Origin: Morganella morganii_D
Lineage (GTDB): Bacteria > Pseudomonadota > Gammaproteobacteria > Enterobacterales > Enterobacteriaceae
Assembly (NCBI GenBank): GCA_044772875.1
Contig: CP173058.1
Span: 1,178,001-1,242,000, forward strand
Direction: 5' to 3'
Length of the DNA: 64,000 nt
The notes under the pieces were generated by a model. The model saw only the letters and a program-made list of their open reading frames with translations, ran no database searches and was not told where the DNA came from. A program made the position numbers and the translations under genes. Positions 51,741 through 61,681 of this stretch are shown here, in pieces (position 1 is the stretch's first letter; the number at the start of each line of letters is the position of its first letter).

Positions 51741-52331
51741 TTACTGACCGGCTTTAAATGTGTGCAGCCGTGAAATAGCTTTTGCCATACCGTCTTTCAT
51801 TAAAACATCGGTGCAGCACACGGCTTCATCGATAGTCTGATCAATCAGTTGCTGCTCAGAGGCCGGGGGCTTACCCAGTACAAAGCCGACAACTTTGTTT
51901 TTATCACCCGGATGGCCGATGCCGATACGCAGACGATGAAAATTTGGATTGTTGCCGAGTTTGCTCTGGATATCTTTCAGGCCGTTATGACCGCCGTTAC
52001 CGCCGCCAAGCTTCATTTTTGCCACCCCGGGCGGGAGATCCAGTTCATCATGAGCCACCAGAATTTCATCCGGGGCAATCTGATAAAAACCGGCCAGGGC
52101 ACCGACCGCTTTGCCGCTCAGGTTCATAAAGGTGGCCGGCACCAGCAGGCGGACATCATTTCCCTGAATATTCAGGCGCGCGGTATAACCGTAAAACTTA
52201 TTTTCTGATTTTAATGACTGATTATAACGGCGGGCCAGTTCATCCGCATACCAGGCACCGGCATTGTGGCGGGTTTGGGCGTATTCCGCACCGGGGTTGG
52301 CCAGCCCCACAATTAATTTTATCTGACTCAC
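51741..52331 (-). CDS. pth: peptidyl-tRNA hydrolase
   Basis: 196 residues. Hydrolyses peptidyl-tRNA released from stalled ribosomes. Catalytic His in QTRHNAGAWYAD, with the conserved LANPGAEYAQ before it and LVAHDELDLPPG and KLGGGNGGHNGLKDI later. Full length. Precedes ychF as in E. coli. Confidence 0.97.
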   Translation of the reverse strand: MSQIKLIVGLANPGAEYAQTRHNAGAWYADELARRYNQSLKSENKFYGYTARLNIQGNDVRLLVPATFMNLSGKAVGALAGFYQIAPDEILVAHDELDLPPGVAKMKLGGGNGGHNGLKDIQSKLGNNPNFHRLRIGIGHPGDKNKVVGFVLGKPPASEQQLIDQTIDEAVCCTDVLMKDGMAKAISRLHTFKAGQ

Positions 52332-52633
52332 ACTTGTATCACTTGTTGTTCAGGCAGGTTTGACTGCAAAGAGGACTATTCTACCCGTCACCCGCGCGGA
52401 GTACAAAAAAAACGTCCTCCCGGGACGGATGTGACTATTTGTGCAATAATTTAGTGATGAATTATTAAGTTTCGCTTTTGGGCACAATAAGCCAATAAAA
52501 ATGTTTTATTTTTAGTCTATGTGATCTCATACGCAATATATACGTACAGATTCAGACTATAATCAGTGTCAAGAAGGAATTCCTACTTTCGTGCTTTGAG
52601 TTGTTAGCAGACAAAAGAGTGGCGGAGGTCCCT

Positions 52634-52903
52634 ATGAAACGTAAATTATCCTTATTGCTCGGTAACCTGCTAATGGTTGTCGGTATGTTACTGATGGTCG
52701 GCAGTATGGCCTTTACTGTCAGTGTCCTTATTTTTGCACTCCCTTTACCGGATATCTACTCCGAAGCTTCTCTGATGGGGATCTTTATCGGTGCCCTCGT
52801 GTGGCTGGGCGGAGCCGGTCTGAGCGGGCGTCGTGAATCCATCGCGGATAAATATTACTGGCTGCGTCATTTCCACAGCCGCTATCGTCGCCGTATGCCG
52901 TAA
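52634..52903 (+). CDS. ychH: YchH (DUF2583) membrane protein
   Basis: 89 residues: two membrane helices (LLLGNLLMVVGMLLMVGSMAFTV and MGIFIGALVWLGGAGL), then YYWLRHFHSRYRRRMP. Same layout as E. coli YchH, a stress-induced inner-membrane protein. GGAGG five bases before the ATG decides the start over one 11 codons upstream. Divergent from pth; the 300-base gap has TGTGATCT, a half CRP site. Confidence 0.88.
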   Translation: MKRKLSLLLGNLLMVVGMLLMVGSMAFTVSVLIFALPLPDIYSEASLMGIFIGALVWLGGAGLSGRRESIADKYYWLRHFHSRYRRRMP

Positions 52904-52967
52904 ACGGATTATTATCCTCATAAGCGGTTAACATGTTCTCCGGCAACAGTTAAACGCCTGCAACAAA

Positions 52968-52993
52968 AAACCCGTTGCCTTCACAACGGGTTT
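52968..52993. terminator. bidirectional terminator between ychH and prs
   Basis: Stem AAACCCGTTG/CAACGGGTTT with loop CCTTCA. Confidence 0.9.
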
Positions 52994-53023
52994 AAACACG
53001 CAATGTGTACGCTGATTGCGAAA

Positions 53024-53971
53024 TCAGTGCTCGAACATCGCGGAGATAGACTCTTCATTACTGATACGGCGGATGGCTTCTGCCAGCATTCCGGATAACG
53101 TCAGGGAACGGACTTTATTCAGTGCTTTGATTTCTGCTGATAACGGAATGGTGTCACAGACAATCACTTCATCAATCACAGAATCACGGATATTGTTGAC
53201 CGCGTTGCCGGAGAAGATAGGGTGAGTTGCGTAAGCAAACACACGTTTCGCACCGCGTTCTTTCAGTGCTTCCGCAGCTTTGCACAGCGTGCCTCCGGTA
53301 TCGATCATATCGTCAACCAGTACACAGTCACGACCGGCAACATCACCGATGATATGCATCACCTGAGAAACGTTCGCGCGCGGGCGGCGTTTGTCGATGA
53401 TAGCCATATCAGTGTCGTTCAGTAGTTTGGCGATCGCACGGGCGCGAACCACACCACCGATATCCGGAGAAACCACAATCGGGTTATCCAGATTTTTCTG
53501 TAACATATCTTCCAGCAGGATTGGGCTGCCGAATACGTTATCAACCGGGACATCGAAGAAGCCCTGAATCTGCTCAGCGTGAAGATCCACTGTCAGCACA
53601 CGGTCAACACCCACACTTGAGAGGAAGTCAGCGACCACTTTCGCGGTAATTGGCACACGCGTGGAGCGGACGCGGCGATCCTGACGGGCATAGCCGAAGT
53701 ACGGGATAACAGCAGTGATACGACCCGCAGAAGCACGGCGCAGCGCATCGACCATCACAACCAGTTCCATCAGGTTATCGTTAGTCGGCGCACAGGTAGA
53801 CTGGATGATGAAAACATCACCACCGCGCACGTTTTCATTGATTTGAACACTGACTTCACCGTCGCTGAAACGACCGATCGCAGCGTCTCCGAGGTTAGTA
53901 TACAGGCGGTTGGCAACACGTTGTGCTAGTTCCGGGATGGCGTTACCAGCAAAAAGCTTCATATCAGGCAC
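53024..53971 (-). CDS. prs: ribose-phosphate pyrophosphokinase (PRPP synthase)
   Basis: Makes PRPP from ribose 5-phosphate and ATP for nucleotide, His, Trp and NAD synthesis. 315 residues from a GTG at 53971 (VPDMKLFAGN), eight bases after GAGG; the ATG six codons upstream is in the same frame but unlikely. PRPP loop VLVDDMIDTGGTLCKAAEAL, and RRASAGRITAVIPYFGYARQ in the ATP site. Confidence 0.97.
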   Translation of the reverse strand: MPDMKLFAGNAIPELAQRVANRLYTNLGDAAIGRFSDGEVSVQINENVRGGDVFIIQSTCAPTNDNLMELVVMVDALRRASAGRITAVIPYFGYARQDRRVRSTRVPITAKVVADFLSSVGVDRVLTVDLHAEQIQGFFDVPVDNVFGSPILLEDMLQKNLDNPIVVSPDIGGVVRARAIAKLLNDTDMAIIDKRRPRANVSQVMHIIGDVAGRDCVLVDDMIDTGGTLCKAAEALKERGAKRVFAYATHPIFSGNAVNNIRDSVIDEVIVCDTIPLSAEIKALNKVRSLTLSGMLAEAIRRISNEESISAMFEH

Positions 53972-54047
53972 GAGAAAAACCTCAGGCATGCGTCCAGAGA
54001 GATTGAATTGTGAACCTGAAAGCGTCCGGGGACGGAATCAGGGGCAA

Positions 54048-54923
54048 TTACAGTAAACCAGCGCGGAACTGATGAAGCGGCGAAATGTTGACACCACGTG
54101 CCACAAAGCCCTTCACCCACGCCGGCGCGTTAATTAACACCTGTCGGGCGGCTGCCTGGTTTTCGAACTCTCCGAACACACATGCACCCGTACCGGTCAG
54201 GCGTGACGGAGTATATTGTAGCAGCCAGGAAAGAAGCTCATCAACCTCACGAAAACGTTTTCTTGCAATCGGTTCACAGTCATTTGCGTACGGAGCCTGT
54301 AATAATGCGGGCAGAGAGCGGATTGGTGTGTCGCGAATTAATTGCGGATCTGTGAAGATAAGCGGTGTCGGAACCGAAATTCCGGGGTGTGCAACCAGAT
54401 ACCAGCGCTCCGGCGGGGACGCCGGGTGCAGAATTTCGCCTATTCCTTCAGCAATCGCGGCATGACCCCGGACAAATACCGGGACATCAGCGCCAAGGGT
54501 TACCCCCAGTTCTGCAAGGATGTCATCCGGTAACTGTAACTGCCAGTGATAGTTCAGAGCGACAAGCACTGTGGCGGCATTCGAGGAACCGCCGCCGATA
54601 CCGCCGCCCATCGGCAGAATTTTTTCAACGGCAATATCCGCACCGGGCAAATCCGCCGTCAAGTGATGATCTCTGGCATAGTTCTGTAACAGACGGGCGG
54701 CGCGGATCACCAGATTCTGTTCATCCGGTACCCCGGCAAGCGGAGTCAGCAGACGAATTTCTCCGTCAGTGCGCGGTGTGATTGTGACACTGTCACCATG
54801 GTTCAGAAACTGAAACAGGGTTTGCAGGGTGTGATAGCCGTCCGCACGGCGGCCTGTGATGTACAAAAACAGGTTCAGCTTGGCGGGGGATGGCCAGGTC
54901 AGCGATGTCAGTTGAGTGTCCAT
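54048..54923 (-). CDS. ispE: 4-(cytidine 5'-diphospho)-2-C-methyl-D-erythritol kinase
   Basis: 291 residues, GHMP kinase of the MEP isoprenoid pathway. ATP loop PMGGGIGGGSSNAATVLVAL, substrate-binding SPAKLNLFLYITGRRADGYH, and TGTGACVFGEF near the C-terminus. Overlaps lolB by 16 bases. Confidence 0.97.
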   Translation of the reverse strand: MDTQLTSLTWPSPAKLNLFLYITGRRADGYHTLQTLFQFLNHGDSVTITPRTDGEIRLLTPLAGVPDEQNLVIRAARLLQNYARDHHLTADLPGADIAVEKILPMGGGIGGGSSNAATVLVALNYHWQLQLPDDILAELGVTLGADVPVFVRGHAAIAEGIGEILHPASPPERWYLVAHPGISVPTPLIFTDPQLIRDTPIRSLPALLQAPYANDCEPIARKRFREVDELLSWLLQYTPSRLTGTGACVFGEFENQAAARQVLINAPAWVKGFVARGVNISPLHQFRAGLL

Positions 54924-55537
54924 GAATCCATTTTCAGCTTGATGCGGTTATCACCCTGTTCGATATCCAGGCGGTTCGGCAGTTGCGGGGAGACTTTTTC
55001 ATCATAGGACTGATAAGTGACTTTCCATTTTTCCATGCCCTGAGACCAGCTCAGTGCTTTCAGGTGATACTGATTGCTGATGGCATAAGACTGCGCGTCA
55101 CCCGGCAGACCGACAATCCACTGACGCAGGTTTTCCATCGGTATGGTCATGCCGGTCAGCTGGTAAATCATGCTGTCAGGATCATCACTGTAATATTTCT
55201 GACCTTTGTTATCGGTCAGTTGTGTCTGACCGTCTTTGACAATCAGTTCCAGTTCGGTACTGCCGACCGGATTGGTGAGCAGCAGCTTGTAGCTATCCGG
55301 GGAGTACTGCTGCCAGAAAAAGCGGGCATAGGTTTTCCGGGTTGTACCGATATAGGCAAACGAGCCGCGGGTCTGATAACGCTGCAAATGGTTAATTTGT
55401 TCTGTCTGTGTTTTCCAGCCGGCAGAGGTGGCCGAAACGTCGCCTTTCTCTGTATTGTCGGGCAGGGTACAGGCGGCAAGTATCAGGCTGCACAGGGGCA
55501 GCAGTCTGATAAAGCGCGGTAATTGAATAGAGGCCAC
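54908..55537 (-). CDS. lolB: outer-membrane lipoprotein LolB
   Basis: 209 residues. Lipobox LILAAC, so the mature protein is lipidated at Cys23 and anchored in the outer membrane, where it accepts lipoproteins from LolA. LolB-family segments QRYQTRGSFAYIGT and YARFFWQQ. Upstream of ispE in one unit, divergent from hemA. Confidence 0.95.
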   Translation of the reverse strand: MASIQLPRFIRLLPLCSLILAACTLPDNTEKGDVSATSAGWKTQTEQINHLQRYQTRGSFAYIGTTRKTYARFFWQQYSPDSYKLLLTNPVGSTELELIVKDGQTQLTDNKGQKYYSDDPDSMIYQLTGMTIPMENLRQWIVGLPGDAQSYAISNQYHLKALSWSQGMEKWKVTYQSYDEKVSPQLPNRLDIEQGDNRIKLKMDSWTLN

Positions 55538-55817
55538 GTTGTAATTTCCTTTAACAACTTATAAAAGCAATAACAGTATTGTGCCTGTTTCAGTGCCTGT
55601 TTCCTACCTCTCTTACGCTGATTTACGCAATTATCCGCTCCGCTGACACCACCTGTTGCGCATCGCATTACGTACTTATTATCACTGTTTCCTGTTTAAC
55701 GCTTTAATTGCGCGGAACCGGCTGCTAAAATGCATGCAGTTGTCCTTAATAAGGGTGTTAATTTCCGGTATACTTAACCGGTATTTTATACACTTACCCG
55801 GGTCTGTATTGCAGGAT

Positions 55818-57080
55818 ATGACTTTATTAGCTCTCGGCATTAACCATAAAACCGCACCTGTGGCCTTACGTGAGAAAGTCACTTTCTCACCGGACAGCAT
55901 GGAAGCGGCATTAACCAATCTGCTCGAACAACCGTCCGTGAGCGGCGGCGTTGTGCTGTCTACCTGCAACCGGACAGAAATCTATCTCAGTGTGGATGAG
56001 CAGAATAATCAGCGCGACCAGCTGATTGAGTGGCTGTGCCGTTATCACAACATCAACCCGCAGGAACTGATGTCCAGCCTTTACTGGCATCAGGATAATG
56101 AGGCTGTCAGTCACCTGATGCGGGTGGCCAGCGGGCTGGATTCCCTGGTGCTCGGCGAGCCGCAGATCCTGGGGCAGGTCAAAAAAGCCTTTGCCCAGTC
56201 TCAGACATACCGTTCACTCTCCCGTGAACTGGAACGCCTGTTCCAGAAATCTTTTTCTGTCGCCAAACGGGTGCGCACTGAAACAGATATCGGTGCCAAT
56301 GCGGTATCCGTCGCGTTTGCAGCCTGTACGCTGGCGCGTCAGATTTTTGAATCCTTATCCAAACTGAATATTCTGCTGGTCGGGGCGGGGGAAACCATCG
56401 AACTGGTTGCCCGGCACCTGAACGAGCACGGCGTAAAGCATATGATGATCGCCAACCGTACCCGTGAACGGGCCCGCGTGCTGGCGCAGGAAGTCAATGC
56501 AGAGGTGATCACACTGCCGGAAATCGACAGCCGGCTGGCGGAGGCGGATATTGTTATCAGCTCCACGGCCAGCCCGTTGCCGATTATCGGTAAAGGTATG
56601 GTGGAACGTGCCCTGAAGGCCCGCCGTAACCGTCCGATGCTGCTGGTGGATATCGCGGTTCCCCGTGATATCGAAGCTGATGTGGAAAAACTCAGTAATG
56701 TTTATCTCTATACCGTGGATGATCTTGAGGCGATTATTGAGCACAATCTGGCGCAGCGTCAGGTGGCAGCACAACAGGCGGAGTCCATTGTGGTGCAGGA
56801 GAGCGGGCACTTTATGGAGTGGCTGCGTGCCCGGAGCGCGGTAAATACCATCCGTGAATACCGTGAACAGGCCGAGGAAATCCGCGCTGCTGTGGCAGCG
56901 AAAGCCGTGGCACTGATTCAGCAGGGACATGACCCGGAAGAAATTATCAACCAGATGTCTCAGCAACTGACCAACCGCCTGATCCACGCACCGACCAAAT
57001 CACTTCAGCAGGCCGCCGGTGACGGTGATACCGGCCGCCTGACTCTGTTACGCGATAGCCTCGGGCTGGAGCACCATTAA
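55818..57080 (+). CDS. hemA: glutamyl-tRNA reductase
   Basis: First committed step of tetrapyrrole synthesis: glutamyl-tRNA to glutamate-1-semialdehyde. 420 residues from the ATG at 55818 (MTLLALGINHKTAPVALREK), giving catalytic Cys50 in LSTCNRTEIY. NADPH site VGAGETIELVARHL. The frame is open 54 codons upstream through the promoter region. Followed by prfA after 36 bases. Confidence 0.97.
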   Translation: MTLLALGINHKTAPVALREKVTFSPDSMEAALTNLLEQPSVSGGVVLSTCNRTEIYLSVDEQNNQRDQLIEWLCRYHNINPQELMSSLYWHQDNEAVSHLMRVASGLDSLVLGEPQILGQVKKAFAQSQTYRSLSRELERLFQKSFSVAKRVRTETDIGANAVSVAFAACTLARQIFESLSKLNILLVGAGETIELVARHLNEHGVKHMMIANRTRERARVLAQEVNAEVITLPEIDSRLAEADIVISSTASPLPIIGKGMVERALKARRNRPMLLVDIAVPRDIEADVEKLSNVYLYTVDDLEAIIEHNLAQRQVAAQQAESIVVQESGHFMEWLRARSAVNTIREYREQAEEIRAAVAAKAVALIQQGHDPEEIINQMSQQLTNRLIHAPTKSLQQAAGDGDTGRLTLLRDSLGLEHH

Positions 57081-57116
57081 CTTCCTCTATATATTTTTTA
57101 AGGTAGCAGACTACGA

Positions 57117-58199
57117 ATGAAGCCTTCTATTGTCGCAAAACTGGAAGCATTGAAAGAACGTTATGAAGAAATTCAGGCGCACCTTGCGGACGCCGATGTT
57201 ATCGCTGATCAGAATAAATTCCGTGCTTTGTCGAAAGAATATGCGCAGCTGACTGACGTTGCAAAATGTTTTGAAGCCTGGCAGACCATACAGGATGATA
57301 TCGAAACCGCCCAAATGCTTCTTGATGATCCTGAAATGAAGGAGATGGCGCAGGAAGAGCTGAAAGACGCAAAACTGCGGAATGAAACCTTAGAACAGGA
57401 ATTACAGGTCTTATTACTGCCGAAAGATCCGGATGACGAACGCAACTGCTTCCTGGAAGTCCGTGCGGGCACCGGCGGTGATGAAGCCGCATTGTTTGCC
57501 GGTGATCTGTTCCGGATGTACAGCCGTTATGCGGAATCACGCCGCTGGCGGATTGAAATTATGAACAGTAATGACGGCGAGCACGGCGGCTATAAAGAGA
57601 TTATTTTCAGAGTCACCGGTGAAAATGCCTATGGTAACCTGAAGTTTGAATCCGGCGGCCACCGCGTGCAGCGTGTGCCGGAAACCGAATCTCAGGGGCG
57701 TATTCACACCTCTGCCTGTACTGTCGCGGTGCTGGCGGAAGTGCCGGAAGCGGAACTGCCGGATATTAACCCGGCGGATTTGCGTATTGATACCTTCCGG
57801 TCATCCGGTGCCGGTGGTCAGCACGTTAACACCACGGACTCGGCTATCCGTATCACTCATATCCCGACCGGGATTGTGGTGGAGTGCCAGGACGAGCGTT
57901 CGCAGCACAAAAACAAAGCCAAAGCACTTTCGGTGCTGGCAGCGCGTATCAAGGCAGCGGAAGAATCCCGCCGTCATGAGGCGGAAGCCTCTGAGCGCCG
58001 CAACCTGCTGGGTTCCGGTGACCGTTCGGATCGTATCCGTACCTATAACTTCCCGCAGGGGCGGGTGACGGATCACCGCATCAACCTGACACTGTACCGT
58101 CTGGATGAAGTGATGGAAGGCAAGCTCGATGCACTGATCCAGCCGCTGGTGAACGAATATCAGGCAGATCAGCTCGCGGCGCTGTCTGAACAGGAGTGA
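57117..58199 (+). CDS. prfA: peptide chain release factor 1
   Basis: 360 residues. Recognises UAA and UAG; GGQ motif in SSGAGGQHVNTTDSAIR, and the PxT-type anticodon mimic region PETESQGRIHTSAC before it. Its TGA overlaps the prmC ATG. Confidence 0.98.
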   Translation: MKPSIVAKLEALKERYEEIQAHLADADVIADQNKFRALSKEYAQLTDVAKCFEAWQTIQDDIETAQMLLDDPEMKEMAQEELKDAKLRNETLEQELQVLLLPKDPDDERNCFLEVRAGTGGDEAALFAGDLFRMYSRYAESRRWRIEIMNSNDGEHGGYKEIIFRVTGENAYGNLKFESGGHRVQRVPETESQGRIHTSACTVAVLAEVPEAELPDINPADLRIDTFRSSGAGGQHVNTTDSAIRITHIPTGIVVECQDERSQHKNKAKALSVLAARIKAAEESRRHEAEASERRNLLGSGDRSDRIRTYNFPQGRVTDHRINLTLYRLDEVMEGKLDALIQPLVNEYQADQLAALSEQE

Positions 58200-59035
58200 T
58201 GACGTTCCGGATCTGGCTGACGGAGGCTGTCAGCCGTTTAAGTCACAGCGACAGCCCGAAACGGGATGCGGAGATTCTGCTGACGTTTGTCACCGGCCGC
58301 ACCCGCAGCTACATTATTGCTTTTGATGAAACCCCGCTCAGCGGGGATGAACAGCAGCGTCTTGAGGCGCTGCTTGTCCGCCGGGAGCAGGGGGAGCCGG
58401 TGGCGTATATCACCGGTGTGCGTGAGTTCTGGTCACTGTCGCTGGAAGTCTCTCCCGCCACGCTGATCCCGCGGCCGGATACCGAATGTCTGGTGGAAGC
58501 GGCGCTGGAATTGTTACCGGCATCATCCTGCGATATTCTGGATCTCGGTACCGGTACAGGGGCTGTCGCGCTGGCGCTGGCTTCCGAACGGCCGGATTGT
58601 CATGTGACCGGGGCGGATATTCAGCCGGATGCAGTGGCGCTGGCGCAGCGCAATGCCACCCGTCTGGGACTGATGAATACGGCGTTTAAAGAAAGTCGCT
58701 GGTTTACTTCACTGCCGATTCATCAATTTGCTATGATAGTGAGTAACCCTCCATATATTGATGAGAATGATGAGCATCTGGTGCAGGGGGATGTCCGTTT
58801 CGAGCCGCGCAGTGCGCTGGTCGCCCCGCAGAACGGTCTGGCCGACCTGGCGGAAATTACTGCGCAGTCCGCACATTATCTGACCCCCGGCGGGTGGCTG
58901 ATTGTGGAACATGGCTGGCGGCAGGGAGAGTCTGTCCGCGAACTGTTCCGGGAAAACGGATTTTGCCGGGTGGAAACCCGCCGCGATTATGGCGGAAATG
59001 ATCGGGTTACTTTAGGTCAACGGGAAGAGAAATGA
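58199..59035 (+). CDS. prmC: release factor glutamine methyltransferase
   Basis: 278 residues. Methylates the GGQ glutamine of RF1 and RF2. NPPY motif in MIVSNPPYIDEN and SAM loop ILDLGTGTGAVALALA. Starts with the ATG at 58199 inside TGATG; a GTG one codon earlier would abut the ribosome site. Confidence 0.96.
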   Translation: MTFRIWLTEAVSRLSHSDSPKRDAEILLTFVTGRTRSYIIAFDETPLSGDEQQRLEALLVRREQGEPVAYITGVREFWSLSLEVSPATLIPRPDTECLVEAALELLPASSCDILDLGTGTGAVALALASERPDCHVTGADIQPDAVALAQRNATRLGLMNTAFKESRWFTSLPIHQFAMIVSNPPYIDENDEHLVQGDVRFEPRSALVAPQNGLADLAEITAQSAHYLTPGGWLIVEHGWRQGESVRELFRENGFCRVETRRDYGGNDRVTLGQREEK

Positions 59036-59838
59036 AAAGCATTGCCGATTTTGAATTCAATGGTGCGCCGTTACTGAGCGGCATTATGTTAGTGTTAAAA
59101 ACTGTCCGCCCTGATTTTGACCGGGAAAAGGCAGAAACACACATCAATGAACTTATCCGCCAGACCCGTAAACGCCTCCCGCCGTATTCCGACGAACGTA
59201 CCTGTTTACAGACACTGATCACCCTCTTTTACCATAAATGGCAGTTCAGTGGTGCCAGCGGTGTTTATTCGCTGTCTGATACCCTGTGGCTGGATAATGT
59301 GCTGCGTACTCAGCGCGGTTCGCCGGTATCACTCGGCATCCTGTTTCTGCATATTGCACAGGCTATCGGTTTACCTGTTGTGCCGGTGGTTTTCCCGACC
59401 CAGCTGATTCTGCGGGCGGATCTGGACGACGAAACCCTGTTTATCAACCCGATTAACGGCGATATGCTGGATCAGCACACGCTGGATGTCTGGATTAAAG
59501 GCACGGTCAGCCCGGCACATCACCTGACCGGTGATGATCTCGAAGAAGCCGAAAACAGCCATGTGGTGCGCAAATACCTCGACAGTATTAAAGTCGCGCT
59601 GATGGAAGAGAAAAAAATGGAGCCGGCACTGAAAGTCAGCGAAACCATTTTATTATTTGATCCGGATGACCCGTATGAAATCCGCGATCGCGGGCTGATT
59701 TATGCCCAGCTGGATTGCAGCCATATTGCGGTTTCCGATCTGAACTATTTTATTGAGCAATGTCCGCAGGACCCGGTATCTGAAATGATAAAAATGCAGA
59801 TCAACACTTACGAACAGCAGCATATCGTTCTGCATTGA
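59032..59838 (+). CDS. sirB1: SirB1 (transglutaminase-like/TPR protein)
   Basis: 268 residues. N-terminal transglutaminase-like core (DUF5069-type SirB1_N, about 30-180) and C-terminal TPR-like helices. ATGA overlap with prmC. E. coli has sirB2 between prmC and sirB1; it is absent here. Role unclear. Confidence 0.93.
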   Translation: MKSIADFEFNGAPLLSGIMLVLKTVRPDFDREKAETHINELIRQTRKRLPPYSDERTCLQTLITLFYHKWQFSGASGVYSLSDTLWLDNVLRTQRGSPVSLGILFLHIAQAIGLPVVPVVFPTQLILRADLDDETLFINPINGDMLDQHTLDVWIKGTVSPAHHLTGDDLEEAENSHVVRKYLDSIKVALMEEKKMEPALKVSETILLFDPDDPYEIRDRGLIYAQLDCSHIAVSDLNYFIEQCPQDPVSEMIKMQINTYEQQHIVLH

Positions 59839-59904
59839 TAAACTGACATCGTTTTAAATATTTTCATAAACGCAATTTAATTGCCTCTGCCAAAAGGTTA
59901 TACC

Positions 59905-60756
59905 ATGCAACAGAAAGTCGTATCTATCGGGGATATTCGTGTCGGCAATGCGCTGCCGTTTGTTCTGTTCGGCGGCATGAACGTCCTTGAATCCCGCGAT
60001 CTGGCGATGAAAATCTGCGAACATTACGTGACTGTCACGCAGAAGCTGAATATTCCTTATGTCTTCAAAGCCTCTTTTGACAAGGCAAACCGCTCTTCCA
60101 TCAACTCTTACCGTGGTCCTGGTCTTGAGGAAGGGATGAAAATTTTTGAAGAGCTGAAAAAAACCTTCGGCGTGAAAATTATTACTGACGTTCACGAATC
60201 CCGGCAGGCACAGCCGGTGGCGGATGTGGTGGACGTGATTCAGTTACCGGCCTTCCTGGCGCGCCAGACCGACCTGGTGGAAGCAATGGCGAAAACCGGC
60301 GCGGTCATTAACATCAAAAAACCACAGTTTATCAGCCCGGGGCAGGTCGGTAATATCGCTGAGAAATTCCGTGAAGGCGGTAATGACCAGATCATCTTAT
60401 GTGATCGCGGTGCAAACTTCGGTTATGACAACCTGGTTGTGGATATGCTGGGCTTTAAAGTGATGGAAAAAGCGTCCGGCGGTTGTCCGGTAATTTTCGA
60501 TGTCACGCACTCCCTGCAATGCCGTGACCCGTTTGGTGCCGCATCCGGCGGTCGTCGTGGTCAGGTGGCAGAACTGGCCCGCGCCGGAATGGCCGTCGGT
60601 CTGGCCGGTCTGTTCCTGGAAGCCCATCCTGACCCGGACAATGCCCGTTGTGATGGTCCTTCTGCATTACCGCTGGCAAAACTGGAGCCGTTCCTGCAAC
60701 AGGTTAAAGCCATCGACGATCTGGTGAAAAGCTTCCCTGAGCTGGATACTGAATAA
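59905..60756 (+). CDS. kdsA: 3-deoxy-8-phosphooctulonate synthase
   Basis: 283 residues from the ATG at 59905 (MQQKVVSIGDIRVGN); makes KDO 8-phosphate from arabinose 5-phosphate and PEP for lipopolysaccharide. Signatures VLFGGMNVLESRDLAMKICE, FKASFDKANRSS and DGPSALPLAKLEPFL. The metal-independent class: the metal Cys is replaced by Asn in the first motif. An open stretch eight codons upstream is not part of the gene. Confidence 0.97.
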   Translation: MQQKVVSIGDIRVGNALPFVLFGGMNVLESRDLAMKICEHYVTVTQKLNIPYVFKASFDKANRSSINSYRGPGLEEGMKIFEELKKTFGVKIITDVHESRQAQPVADVVDVIQLPAFLARQTDLVEAMAKTGAVINIKKPQFISPGQVGNIAEKFREGGNDQIILCDRGANFGYDNLVVDMLGFKVMEKASGGCPVIFDVTHSLQCRDPFGAASGGRRGQVAELARAGMAVGLAGLFLEAHPDPDNARCDGPSALPLAKLEPFLQQVKAIDDLVKSFPELDTE

Positions 60757-60762
60757 TTTCTG

Positions 60763-61665
60763 ATGCAGCTTCACACAGTCGTTAACATGTTCGGCGCTGA
60801 TCTTCAGCGCCGTTATGGCGAAAAAATTCATAAAATCACCCTGCACGGCGGCTTCAGCTGTCCCAACCGTGACGGCACTCTCGGGCGTGGCGGTTGTACA
60901 TTCTGTAATGTGGCCTCTTTTGCGGATGAAAATGCGCAGTATGATTCTATTGAGGAGCAGCTGAGTCAGCAGTCCGGTAAAATCACCCGCGCCAAACGTT
61001 ATCTTGCCTATTTTCAGGCTTATACCAGCACCTATGCGGAAGTTGAGCTGCTGCGTAAAATGTATGAATCTGCACTGACACAGGCGGATGTGGTGGGATT
61101 GTGTGTCGGTACACGGCCGGATTGCGTGCCGGAAGCGGTACTGGATCTGTTACAAAGCTATCAGCAGCAGGGGTATGAGGTGTGGCTGGAGCTGGGCTTG
61201 CAGACCGCCCATGATAAAACCCTGAAACGCATCAACCGCGGTCATGATTTTGCCTGTTATCAGGCTACCACACGGGCCGCCCGTGAACGCGGGCTGAACG
61301 TGTGCTGTCACCTGATTACCGGTTTGCCGGGGGAAACGGCCGCCGATAATCTCATCACACTCGAACGCGTGCTGAATACCGGTGTTGAAGGCATCAAGCT
61401 GCATCCGCTGCATATTGTGGAGGGCAGTACCATGGCAAAAGCCTGGCGGGCGGGGCGTTTATCCACTATCCCGCTGGAAGAATATGTCGCCACTGCCGGA
61501 GAGATGATCCGCCACTCACCACCGGAAGTGATTTATCACCGCATCTGTGCCAGTGCGCGGCGTCCGACCTTACTGGCCCCGGACTGGTGCAGCAACCGCT
61601 GGCTCGGGATGAACGGTCTGTGGCAGTATCTGCTGGCAAACGGCGGACAGGGCAGCGCAATCTGA
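60763..61665 (+). CDS. yhcC: YhcC radical SAM protein
   Basis: 300 residues, TIGR01212-type radical SAM protein. The cluster cysteines are in GGFSCPNRDGTLGRGGCTFC, a CX11CX2C spacing typical of YhcC. LHPLHIVEGSTMAKAW and later conserved Glu/His blocks follow. Function unproven; in E. coli it lies beside gltB, so this is a local rearrangement. Six bases after kdsA. Confidence 0.9.
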   Translation: MQLHTVVNMFGADLQRRYGEKIHKITLHGGFSCPNRDGTLGRGGCTFCNVASFADENAQYDSIEEQLSQQSGKITRAKRYLAYFQAYTSTYAEVELLRKMYESALTQADVVGLCVGTRPDCVPEAVLDLLQSYQQQGYEVWLELGLQTAHDKTLKRINRGHDFACYQATTRAARERGLNVCCHLITGLPGETAADNLITLERVLNTGVEGIKLHPLHIVEGSTMAKAWRAGRLSTIPLEEYVATAGEMIRHSPPEVIYHRICASARRPTLLAPDWCSNRWLGMNGLWQYLLANGGQGSAI

Positions 61666-61681
61666 CCGGGAATACGTCCTG